The notes under the pieces: generated by a model
What the model was told of the DNA's origin: nothing
Seen by the model: the letters and a program-made list of their open reading frames with translations, nothing else
Database searches by the model: none
Origin: an uncultured bacterium
Lineage (GTDB): Bacteria; Patescibacteriota; Dojkabacteria; CALFHW01
Assembly (NCBI GenBank): GCA_937876695.1
Contig: CALFHW010000048.1
Location: 1-10,177 of the forward strand
Direction of reading: 5' to 3'
Length of the DNA stretch: 10,177 nucleotides
Shown: positions 8,082 to 10,177 of the stretch, piece after piece
How the letters are laid out: each line of letters starts with the position of its first letter
Position numbering within the stretch: position 1 is the first letter of the stretch
Position numbers and translations under genes: made by a program

Positions 8082-10177
8082 GATGCTGCACTAAACACCA
8101 AAAACCCAATCCCAAGTCCGAAGAAAAAGCCATATAACCCTAATCAACTTTTAGAGAATGAACAACGACAAGCCTCGGTGACGTTTGATATGTTGTTACC
8201 TGCTGAGCGAGAACTACTCCTAAAACAAGTTAATCTAGAGGAGTCTGTTTTCGCAGAGGACGCTGAACAGTCAAATAGATTTTCGTTTGCGGGCTTTGCT
8301 GAAAGCAGAAAAATGAGCAAGCTGAACCGTAAAGCGATCGCCCTGCAGGCACAAAAAATTTCTAACTCCAGACATCCTCGAGTTTCACTACGATTGACGC
8401 GCAACATGTTGACAGAAGGCGAAGGACAGTTGCTAGTTAAGTACTTCAATCAGTATTACTATGCCGCTAGCCCGATGAACATGGCCAAAAAGGCGGTAAA
8501 TGCAGTTGGAACAATTGCTGCTAAGGCAATTGGGAAAGGTACGAGTGCAACTGCCAAAACAGCCAAGCGTACTGCTGAGCAAGTGCACCGGGATCTACTT
8601 AACCCTAAGAAAACGACCATTGTTGGCAGGCTTTATAGGCCGGTTAGAAAGAAAAAGAACCAATTACAAAACTTCATTTTTGGTCGAGTAATTGCAGGAA
8701 TATCAAATCAAATCAAAGAGATAGTTACTCAGGTTAGACAAGGTGTAGAAGTTGCAGGACAGGCAGTGAGAAATAGCAGAGTTTTTCAAAGAGTTTTGGG
8801 TGCCGGTAAGTTTTTAAATACAGCTGTGGTAAAACCCGTTAAGGGCGTTGTAGGAATTGGAGGACGCATAGTAAATGCCGTTTATAAAACTGCTCGAGCA
8901 ACGGTAGGTACTGCAAGATCATTAACAACTTTGGGCAGAGGTGCAGCCAAGGGGGGTCTTGCAGGTGCTGCTTTAGCAATCGGCCTGGGAGGAGGTGCAA
9001 TTCCTGCAGCCGGTGCATTAGCAGGTATTGGACTAACTACTGCGGCAGCTGGCGCTTTACTTGAAAGCTATATAGCCCGCAGTAGAATGACCCTAAATCA
9101 ATACGTGGCTGCGGGCATAAAGCACAACCTTTTCCATCAGGTCAGAGCCAGAATGAGCGGCGATCCTTTAAAGTATATGGAAGAGGTCAAAGCTAAGAGA
9201 ATTGAGACCTGGAAACACAATTCTGCGGCGCCTATTGACCCCACTAGAATTGGACAGGATATACAGAAGACAAAGGCATTGGAGGGAGTATACATACCTA
9301 AGAGAATTACCTTTGCCCGTTCGGTTAGTAAATTCCTAAACTGGGGGGCAGCAGGAGCAATTTTAGCCCCACTGCTACCTGCACTGGGGGTTAGTGCAGT
9401 TGGAGGAATGCTACTTCTTGGAGGTGGTTCAGTAGCTCTGCAAGTAGTGGGTGACACAGCTGCAAATAGACTTGTTAAACAGATCGCTGGCGGTAAAATT
9501 GGCATGCTGTTTAATACGATCCCACTAATGACTGCAATTGACGTGGCAGACGCAGCAGCATATAAGAGCCTGGTACTCCGTCAATCCATAAATGGAGGAG
9601 CCCTGAGCCCGCTAGCCAAAGCATTAGGCTACGACCCAAATGACGCCAGGTTTGCCTCGCTTAGGCTGAGCGAAATGGAGCAGGTTATGTTTGACATTAA
9701 AAATCCTCTTGGGATGGCACTGACATACTTTAATATGGTCCAGTACCTTGGAGTATCGGCCTCTTTTAGAAACTTCGCTGCCAGATTTGCAATTAACAGG
9801 CTTATTACCCCAAGAAATGGAGTAGCTGCTATGAGATTACTTAAGCTTGAATTTAGTAATGTTGGATTACTAAAAGGCGGGCCGGCGATGTCATTTCAAA
9901 TCCTAAGAGCGACTGCAATGGCACCTGTGCGCCTGGTAGCTGGTATATTCAAGCCAATTCAGTCAATCAAGAACCTAATCAACGGGTTAAGAGCGCTAAA
10001 GGGATTCCCACTTGTAGTTGCTGCTAGTTTTGCTGGGGGCGCAATTGGGACGACTCTAGGAGCAATTGCCGCCATTGCACTTGGCCTACCAGTAGGCACA
10101 TTTGCTGCCATCGGCGCAACTGTTGGAGGATTTGCAGGTGGAGGACTAGGTCTTGTGGCTGGAGGTATGCTTGGAAG
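8079..10177 (+). CDS. Large Gly/Ala-zipper membrane-associated protein, 3' partial, unknown function
   Basis: The frame opens at ATG 8079, inside the preceding TGA, and stays open to the window's end, giving 699 complete codons with no stop. I recognise no family. Residues 1-130 are soluble and start with a Pro/Lys-rich tail. Residues 130-290 are strongly basic and rich in Ala, Lys, Arg and Val, with amphipathic-looking helices. Three Gly/Ala-rich apolar blocks follow at about 293-327, 423-460 and 643-699; the last is cut by the edge and has GxxxG-type glycine-zipper spacing. Between them lie charged helical stretches, for example 340-420. No cysteine is present. Such blocks occur in pore-forming or membrane-inserting proteins, and similar ones also appear in phage tape-measure proteins, but the operon contains no phage genes. 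A large membrane-associated partner of the VirB6-like protein, or a secreted substrate, are the two readings. The gene is certain, the role unknown. Confidence 0.9.
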   Translation, partial: MDAALNTKNPIPSPKKKPYNPNQLLENEQRQASVTFDMLLPAERELLLKQVNLEESVFAEDAEQSNRFSFAGFAESRKMSKLNRKAIALQAQKISNSRHPRVSLRLTRNMLTEGEGQLLVKYFNQYYYAASPMNMAKKAVNAVGTIAAKAIGKGTSATAKTAKRTAEQVHRDLLNPKKTTIVGRLYRPVRKKKNQLQNFIFGRVIAGISNQIKEIVTQVRQGVEVAGQAVRNSRVFQRVLGAGKFLNTAVVKPVKGVVGIGGRIVNAVYKTARATVGTARSLTTLGRGAAKGGLAGAALAIGLGGGAIPAAGALAGIGLTTAAAGALLESYIARSRMTLNQYVAAGIKHNLFHQVRARMSGDPLKYMEEVKAKRIETWKHNSAAPIDPTRIGQDIQKTKALEGVYIPKRITFARSVSKFLNWGAAGAILAPLLPALGVSAVGGMLLLGGGSVALQVVGDTAANRLVKQIAGGKIGMLFNTIPLMTAIDVADAAAYKSLVLRQSINGGALSPLAKALGYDPNDARFASLRLSEMEQVMFDIKNPLGMALTYFNMVQYLGVSASFRNFAARFAINRLITPRNGVAAMRLLKLEFSNVGLLKGGPAMSFQILRATAMAPVRLVAGIFKPIQSIKNLINGLRALKGFPLVVAASFAGGAIGTTLGAIAAIALGLPVGTFAAIGATVGGFAGGGLGLVAGGMLG

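Larger units (their letters stand above)
1..10177 (+). other. Single polycistronic operon (type IV secretion-like gene cluster), open at both ends
   Basis: Five plus-strand genes run head to tail with joins of 7, 16 and 2 bases and a final 1-base overlap. Neither edge falls in a gap: the first frame is open into the left edge and the last is open into the right edge. No spacer is long enough to hold a promoter plus a terminator, and no GC-rich hairpin followed by a T-run is visible at any join. One transcript with coupled translation is the simplest inference. The VirB6/TrbL-like membrane protein in the middle is the only recognisable functional anchor, so the cluster is tentatively a secretion or cell-surface machine. 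No relaxase, VirB4 or VirD4 ATPase, integrase or phage gene is visible, so a mobile-element origin cannot be shown. Confidence 0.6.

Noticed and set aside
8077-8094. TGA as a sense codon (the glycine recoding of Gracilibacteria and Absconditabacteria)
   Set aside because: Reading through TGA 8077 would add only five codons before TAA, and the frames of up to 1590 codons contain no internal TGA. The standard code fits.
8079-10177. Phage tail tape-measure protein
   Set aside because: The length and Gly/Ala-rich helices are suggestive, but no phage structural gene is present and the neighbour is VirB6-like. Kept only as an alternative.
1-10177. CRISPR arrays, tRNA or rRNA genes, insertion sequences, attachment sites
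   Set aside because: No regularly spaced direct repeats, cloverleaf-like segments, transposase motifs or terminal inverted repeats were seen by eye; the window is coding throughout.

Overview
This window is a single, densely packed, plus-strand operon. It is coding from edge to edge, with no gap over 16 bases and no credible minus-strand gene. Five reading frames follow one another: a giant protein cut by the left edge (1590 residues visible), a 145-residue helical protein, a 563-residue polytopic membrane protein, a 382-residue helical protein, and a second large protein cut by the right edge (699 residues visible). The joins are 7, 16 and 2 bases, then a 1-base overlap, so one polycistronic message is the simplest reading. 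I see no promoter, terminator, tRNA, rRNA, CRISPR array or insertion sequence.

Only the 563-residue protein resembles a family I know. It has an N-terminal signal or anchor, a Ser/Thr-rich spacer and about six further membrane segments laid out like the VirB6/TrbL channel component of type IV secretion. The other four are not recognisable from sequence alone. The two large proteins both carry hydrophobic, Gly- or Ala-rich segments, while the two small ones look soluble and helical. The inferred picture is a type IV secretion-like or cell-surface assembly, with a VirB6-like inner channel encoded among large orphan partners. The ATPases (VirB4, VirD4), if present, lie outside the window.

The organism is probably a bacterium of the Candidate Phyla Radiation (Patescibacteria). 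This is an inference. It rests on moderate-to-low GC by eye, tight operon packing, lineage-orphan giant proteins beside a VirB6-like protein, frequent AGA/AGG arginine codons, and poor Shine-Dalgarno sites at most starts. The standard genetic code fits: stops are TAA, TAA, TAA and TGA, and the long frames contain no internal TGA.

The most striking directly visible property is the near absence of cysteine. The giant first protein, the 145-residue protein and the visible part of the last protein have none in about 2,430 residues. The VirB6-like protein has one, inside its predicted signal segment. Only the 382-residue protein has a normal-looking handful (three). This resembles the cysteine exclusion known for exported proteins of monoderm bacteria and suggests that most of this operon builds something at or outside the membrane.
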